This document shows positions 32,198 to 41,349 of a stretch of DNA of 41,349 bases, piece by piece (position 1 is the stretch's first letter; every line of letters starts with the position of its first letter). Under the pieces are notes generated by a model. It was given only the letters and a program-made list of their open reading frames with translations, was not told the DNA's origin and ran no database searches. The DNA comes from Methanofastidiosum sp. Lineage in GTDB: Archaea > Methanobacteriota_B > Thermococci > Methanofastidiosales > Methanofastidiosaceae. The stretch lies in contig JABLXD010000028.1 in the NCBI GenBank assembly GCA_013178285.1, positions 1 to 41,349 on the forward strand. The letters run 5' to 3'. The position numbers and the translations under genes were made by a program.

Positions 32198-32875
32198 ATG
32201 CTAGGGACTATAGTCAATGTAATTGCGATTATTTTAGGTAGTATCTTAGGCATTCTAATCAAATCACGATTCCCAGAAAAAGTTAATAAAATTATATTCC
32301 AGGTCATAGGATTATTTACGATTACACTTGGTATTACGATGGCGATTAAAACAAATAATTTTCTGATAGTTGCTTTTAGCCTTATTATTGGCTCAGTTAT
32401 CGGAGAACTCCTAGATATAGAAAAATATCTCGAGAGCTTAACTGAAAAATTAAAAAATAAACTTAAAAATTCCAGTGACAAGTTTTCTGAAGGATTTATT
32501 ACGGCCACATTGATATATTGTATTGGTCCGATGGCAATTCTTGGATCAATAGAAGAAGGTCTCGGAAATGCTCCAAATTTATTATTTGCAAAATCAGTAT
32601 TAGATGGAGTTGCATCAATTGCATTAGCTTCTGCTTTAGGAATTGGAGTATTATTTTCTACTATCCCTCTTTTAATCTATCAAGGAGGCATTACTTTATT
32701 TGCAAATTACGTTAGTAACTATCTAAGTGATGCACTTATTGTTGAACTCAGTGCGGTTGGAGGAATATTACTCTTAGGCCTTGGAATGAACATTGCAGAG
32801 ATAAAGAAATTTAGAGTAGTTAACATGCTCCCGAGCCTTTTAGTTGTTGTTATATTAAGTTATTTTCTTGTATGA
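32198..32875 (+). CDS. DUF554 family membrane protein
   Basis: A 225-residue polytopic protein of the DUF554 (YdfK/YqgA) family with about seven helices. Typical are the N-terminal LGTIVNVIAIILGSILG, the centre IGPMAILGSIEEGL with SVLDGVASIALASALG, and VGGILLLGLGMNI near the end. Function is unknown; a transport role is often assumed. A TATA-like box 26 bases upstream supports a leaderless start. It is followed 52 bases later by triosephosphate isomerase, with its own likely promoter. Confidence 0.9.
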   Translation: MLGTIVNVIAIILGSILGILIKSRFPEKVNKIIFQVIGLFTITLGITMAIKTNNFLIVAFSLIIGSVIGELLDIEKYLESLTEKLKNKLKNSSDKFSEGFITATLIYCIGPMAILGSIEEGLGNAPNLLFAKSVLDGVASIALASALGIGVLFSTIPLLIYQGGITLFANYVSNYLSDALIVELSAVGGILLLGLGMNIAEIKKFRVVNMLPSLLVVVILSYFLV

Positions 32876-32927
32876 ACAACATGCAAAAGAATAAAAACAG
32901 ACCCTTAACTTAGTTAATTGTGATAAA

Positions 32928-33602
32928 ATGAAAACACCAGTTATTCTGATTAATTTTAAGATTTACAATGAAATATCTGGGCCAAAAGGATTAGAACTTG
33001 CAAGAATATGTCAAAATGTATCAAATAAAACGGGCGTTAATATAGCCATTGCTCCACAACTTGTTGATTTGTCGTATATTTCTGAAAAAGTATCAATACA
33101 AGTATTTTCACAACACGCAGACAATATAAAACCTGGAAGTGGAACTGGAAAAACTACCCTTGAAAGCATTAAAGTCTCTAAGGCCGTAGGGACTCTTATC
33201 AATCATTCGGAAAATAGACTAAGGATAGCAGATATTGAATCAATTGTGAATAAATGCAATGAATTGGGGCTGATATCTGTTGTATGCACCAATAACATTG
33301 CTGTTAGCAAGGCCGTTGCAATGTTTAATCCAACTTTTATAGCAGTAGAACCTCCAGAATTGATTGGAGGGGACATATCTGTAACAGATGCAGACCCAGA
33401 TATTGTCAAAAACACTGTCAAGGCAATTAGAGACATTTCTCCAAAAGTTAAAGTATTATGCGGAGCCGGTGTAAAAAACGGAAAGGATGTTAAAAAAGCT
33501 ATTGAGCTAGGTGCAGAAGGTGTCCTCTTAGCTTCGGGAGTTACCAAAGCAAAAAATCCTCTTGAAGTTCTAGAAGATCTTGCTAAAGGTGCCATAAAAT
33601 AA
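32928..33602 (+). CDS. tpiA: Triosephosphate isomerase, archaeal type
   Basis: A 224-residue TIM barrel of the short archaeal class (bacterial enzymes are about 250), interconverting dihydroxyacetone phosphate and glyceraldehyde-3-phosphate. Catalytic residues are N9 and K11 (LINFKIY), H93 (INHSENR) and E141 (AVEPPELIG). The phosphate is held by GAGV and GVLLASG near the C-terminus. It acts directly after the aldolase coded at the window's left edge but is unlinked to that operon, which is usual in archaea. Confidence 0.96.
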   Translation: MKTPVILINFKIYNEISGPKGLELARICQNVSNKTGVNIAIAPQLVDLSYISEKVSIQVFSQHADNIKPGSGTGKTTLESIKVSKAVGTLINHSENRLRIADIESIVNKCNELGLISVVCTNNIAVSKAVAMFNPTFIAVEPPELIGGDISVTDADPDIVKNTVKAIRDISPKVKVLCGAGVKNGKDVKKAIELGAEGVLLASGVTKAKNPLEVLEDLAKGAIK

Positions 33603-33669
33603 TTATTATATAATATTAGGGGGATTTAACGCGAAAAAAAATAACATTGGGAAACGGTTTTCAGAGATT

Positions 33670-34068
33670 ATGCGGTATTCCCACCTATATATGAAAGAAG
33701 AACTAAAAGATACGGAGATAGGTAGGGGGCCGTTCCATTTTTTGATGTGTATCTATGAAAATCAAGGTATATGTCAGGAAGATCTGTCTAAAGAGTTAAG
33801 ACTAGATAAAACAACTACTACCCGAACTCTTCAAAAACTATTAAAAGGCGGATATATTTCAAAAGAAAAAAATGTTGAAGATAAAAGAATGTATCGTGTT
33901 TATACTACTTTGAAAGGAAAAGAATTAATACATAATCGCAAAACTATTTTTTCATCATTGGACAAAATTATGCTTGATGGTCTAACTAACGAAGAAAAAG
34001 AAATACTTGAAAAGCTTCTAACAAGAATAGCGCAGAATCTTATCAAAGAAGTTAAAGGCGACAAGTAA
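33670..34068 (+). CDS. MarR-family transcriptional regulator
   Basis: A winged-helix repressor of at least 132 residues: ICQEDLSKELRLDKTTTTRTLQKLLKGGYI is the DNA-binding region and EKNVEDKRMYRVYTTLKGK the wing, flanked by dimerisation helices. The frame upstream of the ATG at 33670 remains open and encodes plausible MarR N-terminal sequence (IGKRFSEI), so the true start may be a non-standard codon such as ATT at 33646. A GGGGGAT at 33619-33625 has no ATG, GTG or TTG at a usable distance in this frame. It precedes an ABC exporter whose promoter carries a palindrome. Confidence 0.88.
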   Translation: MRYSHLYMKEELKDTEIGRGPFHFLMCIYENQGICQEDLSKELRLDKTTTTRTLQKLLKGGYISKEKNVEDKRMYRVYTTLKGKELIHNRKTIFSSLDKIMLDGLTNEEKEILEKLLTRIAQNLIKEVKGDK

Positions 34069-34114
34069 TGAAAACTAAAAACTCTTGAAGTACTATAAAA
34101 AATCCAACGATACT

Positions 34115-34123
34115 TTTATAAAT
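34115..34123 (+). promoter_or_regulatory. TATA box of the ABC exporter operon
   Basis: TTTATAAAT predicts transcription starting near 34145, leaving a short leader with the GGGGGG ribosome site (34149-34154) before the ATG at 34163. Confidence 0.5.
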
Positions 34124-34124
34124 T

Positions 34125-34140
34125 AGTTGTAAATACAACT
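34125..34140. promoter_or_regulatory. 7-2-7 palindrome, candidate MarR operator
   Basis: AGTTGTAAATACAACT has perfect 7-base arms (AGTTGTA / TACAACT) around AA. It begins two bases after the TATA box and ends just before the predicted transcription start of the ABC exporter, where a bound dimer would block polymerase. The MarR gene immediately upstream is the natural candidate repressor. The length is typical of MarR sites. Confidence 0.6.
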
Positions 34141-34162
34141 TTCACTATGGGGGGCTTATTGG

Positions 34163-35131
34163 ATGAGTATTATTGAAATTAAAGATCTTTCAAGAAAATT
34201 TGGTGATAAAATAGCCGTGGATAACATCTCCTTTGAAGTGAGTGAAGGGGAGATATTTGGCTTTTTGGGGCCTAATGGTGCAGGAAAAACTACAACAATA
34301 AGTATCCTTTGTACCCTTCTTGAACCCACATCAGGATATGCCAAAATATCGGGATACAATGTTGCAAATGACAGAGACAATGTCAGACATTCCATAGGAA
34401 TTGTATTCCAAGATCCATCTTTAGATGGAGATTTAACAGGTGAAGAAAATCTTAGATTTCATGGTATGGCTTACAATGTTCCCAAGGATACAAGAGAACA
34501 GAGAATGATTGATTTACTTGAAATGGTTGATCTTTACGAAAAAAAAGATGAACTTACAAAAAATTATTCCGGAGGAATGAAAAGAAGGCTCGAAATAGCT
34601 AGAGGTTTGCTTCACCATCCTAAAGTCCTTTTCCTTGATGAGCCTACTATCGGGCTTGATCCTCAAACTAGAAATAAAATATGGGAACATATTAGGGAAT
34701 TACAGGAAAAAAAAGGCATAACAATTTTTTTGACCACTCATTATATGGAAGAAGCTGAGAACTGTAATAGAATAGCAATCATTGATCGCGGCAAAATAAT
34801 CGCCTTGGATACCCCAGACAATTTGAAAAAAAGTCTTAAAGGTGACTTGATAACCCTAAAAACATCTGACAATGAAGGTGCAAAAGAAGCTATTCAAACA
34901 TGTTTTTCTATTCATCCAGAGATTAAAGACGATACAATTTACCTTTACGCAGAAAATGGGGAAAACTTTGTTCCAAAGTTATTTAGAGCTTTAAGAAATT
35001 ATGAAATCACGTCGATTAATGTTAGAAAACCCACTCTAAATGACGTTTTTTTGAAATTAACTGGGCGCCAGATAAGAGAAGAAACTGTAGATGGAATAAG
35101 CAGAATGAGAGTTTCACATGGAAGGCGATAA
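34163..35131 (+). CDS. ABC transporter ATP-binding protein (DrrA-like, ABC-2 exporter)
   Basis: A 322-residue ATPase. Walker A is GPNGAGKTTT (about 35-44), the Q-loop is in GIVFQDPSL, the signature is YSGGMKRRLEIARGL, and Walker B is VLFLDEPTIGLDPQ followed by the switch His in LTTHYMEEAE. The C-terminal 90 residues form the extra domain of drug-export (daunorubicin-type) ATPases. The permease gene follows after one base. The MarR gene upstream and the palindrome in the promoter suggest inducible export of a toxic compound or lipid; the substrate is unknown. Confidence 0.94.
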   Translation: MSIIEIKDLSRKFGDKIAVDNISFEVSEGEIFGFLGPNGAGKTTTISILCTLLEPTSGYAKISGYNVANDRDNVRHSIGIVFQDPSLDGDLTGEENLRFHGMAYNVPKDTREQRMIDLLEMVDLYEKKDELTKNYSGGMKRRLEIARGLLHHPKVLFLDEPTIGLDPQTRNKIWEHIRELQEKKGITIFLTTHYMEEAENCNRIAIIDRGKIIALDTPDNLKKSLKGDLITLKTSDNEGAKEAIQTCFSIHPEIKDDTIYLYAENGENFVPKLFRALRNYEITSINVRKPTLNDVFLKLTGRQIREETVDGISRMRVSHGRR

Positions 35132-35132
35132 C

Positions 35133-35876
35133 ATGTTAAATGCGATCTATATCATATGGCTTAGAGAAATTAAAAAATTTATTCGAGACCGGTCTAGATT
35201 AGTTTCTTCAATAGCTCAGCCACTGATTTGGCTTTTACTATTTGGAACAGGATTAGGTGCTGCATTCGGAAAAGTTGGGGATTTACAGTATATACAGTTT
35301 ATGTTTCCAGGGATATTAGTAATGACAATTCTATTTTCATCGATGTTTTCTGCAATCTCTATTATATGGGATCGTCAGTTTGGATTTCTAAAAGAAATGC
35401 TTGTAGCACCAATTAGCAGGACATCAATTGCTATTGGAAAGTCAATCGGTGGTGCTTCAAGGAGCACTATACAAGGTTTGATAATTCTGATTTTCTCACC
35501 AATTCTTGGAATAAAATTGACTTTGACTAAATTTTTAATGATAGCACCGCTGATGTTCTTCATAGCATTTACTATATCGGGCCTTGGGATTATCATCGCT
35601 GCAAGAATGGAATCATTTGAAGGATTTAATTTAATAATTAACTTCATTATAATGCCAATGTTTCTTTTAAGTGGAGCAATTTTTCCAATATCTAATCTGC
35701 CTTCTTGGCTATCCGTGATAGTTAATATCAACCCACTTTCTTATGGAGTAGACATAATGAGGTGGGTAATGACTGGAGTCACAGAAAGGGGCGCGTTTTT
35801 AGATTTGACGGTTCTTATGCTAGTCTCAGTTATCTCTACAACAGTCTCAGTGTATCTTTTCTCAAAAGGAAAATAA
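35133..35876 (+). CDS. ABC-2 type transporter permease
   Basis: A 247-residue permease with six membrane helices and the ABC-2 family signature around LLSGAIFPISNLPSWLSVIVNINPLSYGVDIMRW. The N-terminal amphipathic helix (WLREIKKFIRDRSRL) and FGFLKEMLVAPISR coupling region are typical. The ATG at 35133, one base after the ATPase stop, is preferred to 35118 because GGAAGGCGA lies correctly upstream. It forms the membrane half of the exporter. The stop is two bases from the convergent aminopeptidase stop. Confidence 0.93.
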   Translation: MLNAIYIIWLREIKKFIRDRSRLVSSIAQPLIWLLLFGTGLGAAFGKVGDLQYIQFMFPGILVMTILFSSMFSAISIIWDRQFGFLKEMLVAPISRTSIAIGKSIGGASRSTIQGLIILIFSPILGIKLTLTKFLMIAPLMFFIAFTISGLGIIIAARMESFEGFNLIINFIIMPMFLLSGAIFPISNLPSWLSVIVNINPLSYGVDIMRWVMTGVTERGAFLDLTVLMLVSVISTTVSVYLFSKGK

Positions 35877-35878
35877 AT

Positions 35879-36922
35879 TTATAATTTATTTTTTGCTATT
35901 TCTATAGATTTCATTACTAACTTCAATGTGCTTTCTAAATCATTTAAATCTACTATTTCGACAGTTGAATGGATATATTTTGAGGGAATTGAAATTACTG
36001 CAGTTGGTATCCCATCTTTTGTTATATGTACAGCCGCCCCATCTGTACTTCCACTTGAAATATGGGTTTGGTATTGTACCCCGGATTCATTTGCCGCTTC
36101 TAACAAGATTTCTTTTACCTTTTCACTCAATATGAAGCCTCTGTCCATGAGATCTATAGATGGGCCTTTTCCAAGGCTGATTGTAACTTTATCTGATTCA
36201 GTTTTAGGTATTGGCCCTCCGACAGTTGAGTCAATTATAATCGCAAAATCAATATCAATCCCATAAGCAGCTGTTTTAGCCCCCCTTAACCCAACTTCTT
36301 CTTGAGTTGTAAATACTCCATACAATGAATAATCGGGATTTTTAATTTTTTTCAAGATTTCAATTAGAACTGTACACCCTGCTCTATTGTCAAAAGATTT
36401 GCAACTTACAATGTTCTCTTTTCCAAGTTTTGCAAATGAGATGTCCCTAGTAACTGAATCCCCCGGTTTTATACCAAGTTTTTCGACTTCTTCTTTTGTG
36501 TTTAATCCAAGATCTATCCTTAAATCTTCTACTTTTAATGCCCTATCTTTTTCTTCCTGGGGCGTTATGTGGGGAGGTTTTATTCCTATTACTCCAATAA
36601 AGTCGCCCTTTGAAGAATGGATTATGACCCTTTGAGAGCCAAGGCTTCTTGGATCAAATCCGCCTATTGTTTCAAAAGAGATAAATCCTTTATCGTCAAT
36701 ATATTTCACCATAAAACCTATTTCATCCATGTGGGCTGCAATCATGACTTTAAACTTGTCTGAACCTTTCTTAATCGTGATTAAATTTCCCATTGAATCT
36801 TCTTTTATCTCATCAACATAGTCTTTTACTTCATTATTAATTATCTTCTTTATTTTACTTTCATGACCTGAAACACCCGGTGCTTCTGATAGTTTCTTCA
36901 ATAACTCTTTCAAATTTCTCAC
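35879..36922 (-). CDS. M42-family aminopeptidase (TET/endoglucanase-like)
   Basis: A 347-residue di-metal aminopeptidase that forms tetrahedral dodecamers and trims peptides, for example those released by the proteasome. Metal and catalytic residues are H64 and D66 (AAHMDEIGF), D178 (SFDNRAG), E208/E209 (TTQEEVGLRGA), D231 (IDSTVGG) and the late His in KYIHSTVEIVDLNDL. The frame can start at GTG 36922, but AGGTGA overlaps that codon and is better placed for the in-frame TTG at 36913 (giving MKELLKKLSEAPG), so the start is uncertain by three codons. Confidence 0.93.
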   Translation of the reverse strand: MRNLKELLKKLSEAPGVSGHESKIKKIINNEVKDYVDEIKEDSMGNLITIKKGSDKFKVMIAAHMDEIGFMVKYIDDKGFISFETIGGFDPRSLGSQRVIIHSSKGDFIGVIGIKPPHITPQEEKDRALKVEDLRIDLGLNTKEEVEKLGIKPGDSVTRDISFAKLGKENIVSCKSFDNRAGCTVLIEILKKIKNPDYSLYGVFTTQEEVGLRGAKTAAYGIDIDFAIIIDSTVGGPIPKTESDKVTISLGKGPSIDLMDRGFILSEKVKEILLEAANESGVQYQTHISSGSTDGAAVHITKDGIPTAVISIPSKYIHSTVEIVDLNDLESTLKLVMKSIEIAKNKL

Positions 36923-36991
36923 CTATGGAAGTTTCTTTATTGCTTTAGATATAAAAATATCCTTACCTCTAGATATAGCATTTACATTAAA

Positions 36992-37000
36992 GATATAAAA
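36992..37000 (+). promoter_or_regulatory. TATA box of the prenyl synthase gene
   Basis: GATATAAAA is centred about 25 bases before the ATG at 37021, supporting a leaderless start there and not the in-frame TTG at 37015. Confidence 0.45.
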
Positions 37001-37020
37001 GGTATATTATTATTTTGTTC

Positions 37021-38093
37021 ATGTCTGATATTGATATTATTAAATTCATTGAGAGCAAGAAGAACTTTATTGAAAAAACTATAGAGAGATATGTCCCTAA
37101 GGAAATGGGACTTAATAACTTTAAATCAAAATCGAGATATGAAGTTGATTTTAAAGCTTTGAATTATGGCATATCCCAACCCCTCTGGGAATTTCTTAGT
37201 TATGGGGGAAAAAGGTGGAGGCCTGTTCTTTTCCTTTTAATATCTGAAGCACTTGGCGCAGATATGAAGAAGATAAGTGATTTTTTAGTTATACCTGAAA
37301 TTGCACATAATGGAACAATAATTATCGATGATATCGAGGATGGTGCAGATTTAAGGAGAGGAAAACCTGCACTTCACAAAGTGTACGGAGAGGATATAGC
37401 GATTAACTGTGGCAATGCAATGTATTTCTTACCCCTTCAAGTTGTCGACGAACACAAAGGAAAGATAGAAATTGATATACTTCAGAGGGTCTATTCTATT
37501 TATCTAGAAGAAATGAGAAATCTTCACTATGGACAAGCTTTGGATATAACATGGCACAAAGGATTACTGAAAAAAGAGCCAAAAGTTGGAGAATATCTCC
37601 AAATGACTGCGTTTAAGACTGGTACACTAGCTAGAATGGCGGCCAGGATGGCTGTAGCTTTATCAGAAAAAGATGAAGAAACTGAGGATAGATTTGGAAG
37701 ATTTGCAGAAAGCATTGGGATTGCATTCCAAATTCAAGATGATCTGTTAGATTTAACTACAACTGAAAAAGAAAGAGAGGCTTTTGGTAAATCATATGGC
37801 AATGATATAAGCGAGGGCAAAAGAAGTCTTGCGGTAATTTATTCTTTGCTATCTTTAGAAAAAACAAAAAGGGATAGATTAGTCAAAATTTTGAATTCAC
37901 ACACCAAAGAAAAGAAAATTATTGAAGAGGCTATTAATTTAATCAAAGAAACAGGATCTATTGAGATATCTAGAGAAACTGCAAATAAAATCGTTCTTGA
38001 ATCTTGGAAAGAAATAGAAAGGGATCTCGAAGAAAGTGAAGCCAAACTCTACTTAAAGGCTTTCTCTGAGTTTCTAATAAAAAGAAAGATTTA

Positions 38094-38094
<1 letters not shown>
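37021..38094 (+). CDS. Polyprenyl diphosphate synthase (trans-isoprenyl family)
   Basis: A 357-residue prenyl-chain synthase making geranylgeranyl, farnesyl or longer diphosphates for archaeal lipids. YGGKRWRP binds isopentenyl diphosphate. The first Asp motif is DDIED (103-107) with LRRGKPALHK, and the second is IQDDLLDL (about 236). KSYGNDISEGKRSLAV follows. It is somewhat longer than most GGPP synthases, with a divergent N-terminus. Product length cannot be told by eye. Its stop abuts the stop of CDC48, and a hairpin terminator covers the junction. Confidence 0.93.
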
Positions 38095-40356
<2,262 letters not shown>

Positions 40357-40436
40357 TTAAACTTAAACTATTAAAAATGTATTGGTATTAAGTTAAAAAT
40401 ATTATTCTATAATTCTTTTTCGTTAGAACCCGATAG

Positions 40437-40448
40437 TTTTATAAATTT
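40437..40448 (+). promoter_or_regulatory. TATA box of the S-adenosylmethionine synthetase gene
   Basis: TTTTATAAATTT predicts transcription starting near 40467, leaving a leader of about 20 bases that holds the GTGGTT ribosome site before the ATG at 40488. Confidence 0.45.
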
Positions 40449-40487
40449 ACCGAAAGTTGAAATTTTACAAATGTTATAGTGGTTATT

Positions 40488-41349
40488 ATGAAGAATATAT
40501 ACATTTCTCCAAAAGTTATTAAACAAGGCGAATTTGAACTTGTAGAAAGAAAAGGTGTTGGACACCCTGATTCTGTTGCAGATGGAATCGCTCAAAAAGT
40601 AAGCAATGAATTATCGAAGTATTATATTAAAAAATTTGGGACAATAATGCACCACAATACGGACCAAGTAGAAGTTGTTGGTGGACAGGCAATTTCAAAG
40701 TTTACCGGCGGAGAAATAATAGAAGATCCAGTTATTATACTTTCAGGTAGGGCCACTCAAAAAGTTGGTGACGAAATAGTACCAATTCATGAAGTAGCAA
40801 AGGAGGCTACGGAGAAATATATCCATGAACTTTTTAGAGGGCAAATGAAAGTTGGCATTGAATCCTTCATGGGAGAAGGTTCTGCTGATTTAAGAGATGT
40901 TTTTGGTAGAAAAAATTCAATTCCATTGTCAAACGATACTTCTTTTGGTGTTTCTTTTTATCCATTTACTAAAGTTGAGCAGTTAGTCTATGACGTAGAG
41001 ACATACCTCAACTCTGATAAAATGAACAAACAGTATCCAGCAATAGGAAGAGATATTAAAGTAATGGGTGCAAGAATTAAAGATAATACAAAAATAACAA
41101 TTGCATTGGCAACAGTTGACAAATACGTTGAAAATATTAAAGAATATATAACATTCAAAGACCAGATAAAAGAAGTTCTTCAAGATAAGTTTGGAAGTTG
41201 CGATGTTGATTACTATATTAACACAGCTGATGATGTTGAAAGAGGAAGCGCATTCCTTACAGTAACAGGATCATCAATGGAAAATGGTGATGATGGTTCA
41301 GTAGGGAGAGGAAACAGAGCAAATGGGCTTATCACACCTTACAAGCCTA
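40488..41349 (+). CDS. mat: S-adenosylmethionine synthetase, archaeal type (3' end outside window)
   Basis: The frame stays open from the ATG to the window's end, giving 287 residues of a protein usually about 400 long. It makes S-adenosylmethionine from methionine and ATP. Archaeal MAT hallmarks are present: [16 protein letters not shown] near residue 20, [15 protein letters not shown] near 60, [17 protein letters not shown], and [21 protein letters not shown] at the cut end. The start is set by GTGGTTATT just upstream, matching the satP start context. It is divergent from CDC48. Confidence 0.95.
   Translation, partial: MKNIYISPKVIKQGEFELVERKGVGHPDSVADGIAQKVSNELSKYYIKKFGTIMHHNTDQVEVVGGQAISKFTGGEIIEDPVIILSGRATQKVGDEIVPIHEVAKEATEKYIHELFRGQMKVGIESFMGEGSADLRDVFGRKNSIPLSNDTSFGVSFYPFTKVEQLVYDVETYLNSDKMNKQYPAIGRDIKVMGARIKDNTKITIALATVDKYVENIKEYITFKDQIKEVLQDKFGSCDVDYYINTADDVERGSAFLTVTGSSMENGDDGSVGRGNRANGLITPYKP

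Noticed and set aside
40407-41183. Two minus-strand frames opposite the S-adenosylmethionine synthetase gene
   Set aside because: The plus strand encodes an unmistakable archaeal MAT; the antisense translations are Phe/Tyr/Cys-rich shadows.

Overview
The window is AT-rich archaeal chromosome (roughly one third G+C), most likely from a euryarchaeote. Archaeal markers are TFE, Nop5, Pelota, archaeal-type class I fructose-bisphosphate aldolase, archaeal triosephosphate isomerase, archaeal S-adenosylmethionine synthetase, CDC48, a polyprenyl synthase and an archaetidylserine-synthase-like enzyme. Many genes have a TATA box about 25 bases upstream of the start codon, as in leaderless archaeal transcripts, while genes inside operons use GGAGG/GGTGA-type ribosome binding sites, several with TTG or GTG starts. 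The lineage cannot be fixed by eye; a deep euryarchaeote of the Thermococci/Methanofastidiosales kind is only a guess. Coding density is very high. No rRNA, tRNA, CRISPR array, transposase or prophage was seen, and no gene-free stretch exceeds about 250 bases.

Layout. 1-4931 (+): a sugar-metabolism operon (class I FBP aldolase, PfkB sugar kinase, phosphoglucose isomerase) running by overlap into a 16-cysteine ferredoxin and a tungsten-type aldehyde ferredoxin oxidoreductase. 4928-11567: a sugar-nucleotide and trehalose region (sugar-1-P nucleotidyltransferase, TreT-type glycosyltransferase, phosphohexomutase, MFS transporter) with an oppositely oriented MscS channel operon inside it; a perfect 11-bp inverted repeat lies between the divergent promoters. 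11678-15181: a permuted papain-like hydrolase, flavodoxin plus exported rhodanese, and an MsrB/TfoX/SRPBCC operon. 15183-20555 (-): AMP-forming acyl-CoA synthetase with an E2/CAT-like partner, and a P-type cation ATPase. 20639-24618: membrane proteins (GT39-like glycosyltransferase, UbiA-like protein), an unassigned small locus of raised G+C, and a PHP phosphoesterase. 24713-26292: orphan receiver protein, SatP acetate transporter, cysteine-bearing winged-helix protein and a small membrane protein. 26316-31950: information-processing genes (Nop5, cyclophilin-like protein, Pelota; Lrp/AsnC regulator with a lipid synthase; HD protein with TFE) plus a SIMPL protein. 32198-41349: DUF554 protein, triosephosphate isomerase, MarR regulator with an ABC exporter, M42 aminopeptidase, prenyl synthase, CDC48 and the start of S-adenosylmethionine synthetase.

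How they may work together. Phosphoglucose isomerase, phosphohexomutase, nucleotidyltransferase and TreT form a plausible route from glycolytic hexose phosphate to trehalose, and MscS would serve the opposite osmotic response. The ferredoxin-linked aldehyde oxidoreductase at the end of the glycolytic operon suggests a ferredoxin-reducing oxidation step tied to sugar breakdown. A 7-2-7 palindrome beside the TATA box of the ABC exporter is a likely operator for the adjacent MarR protein. Eight of the nine convergent gene junctions have almost no spacer or overlap, an unusual degree of 3'-end compaction.
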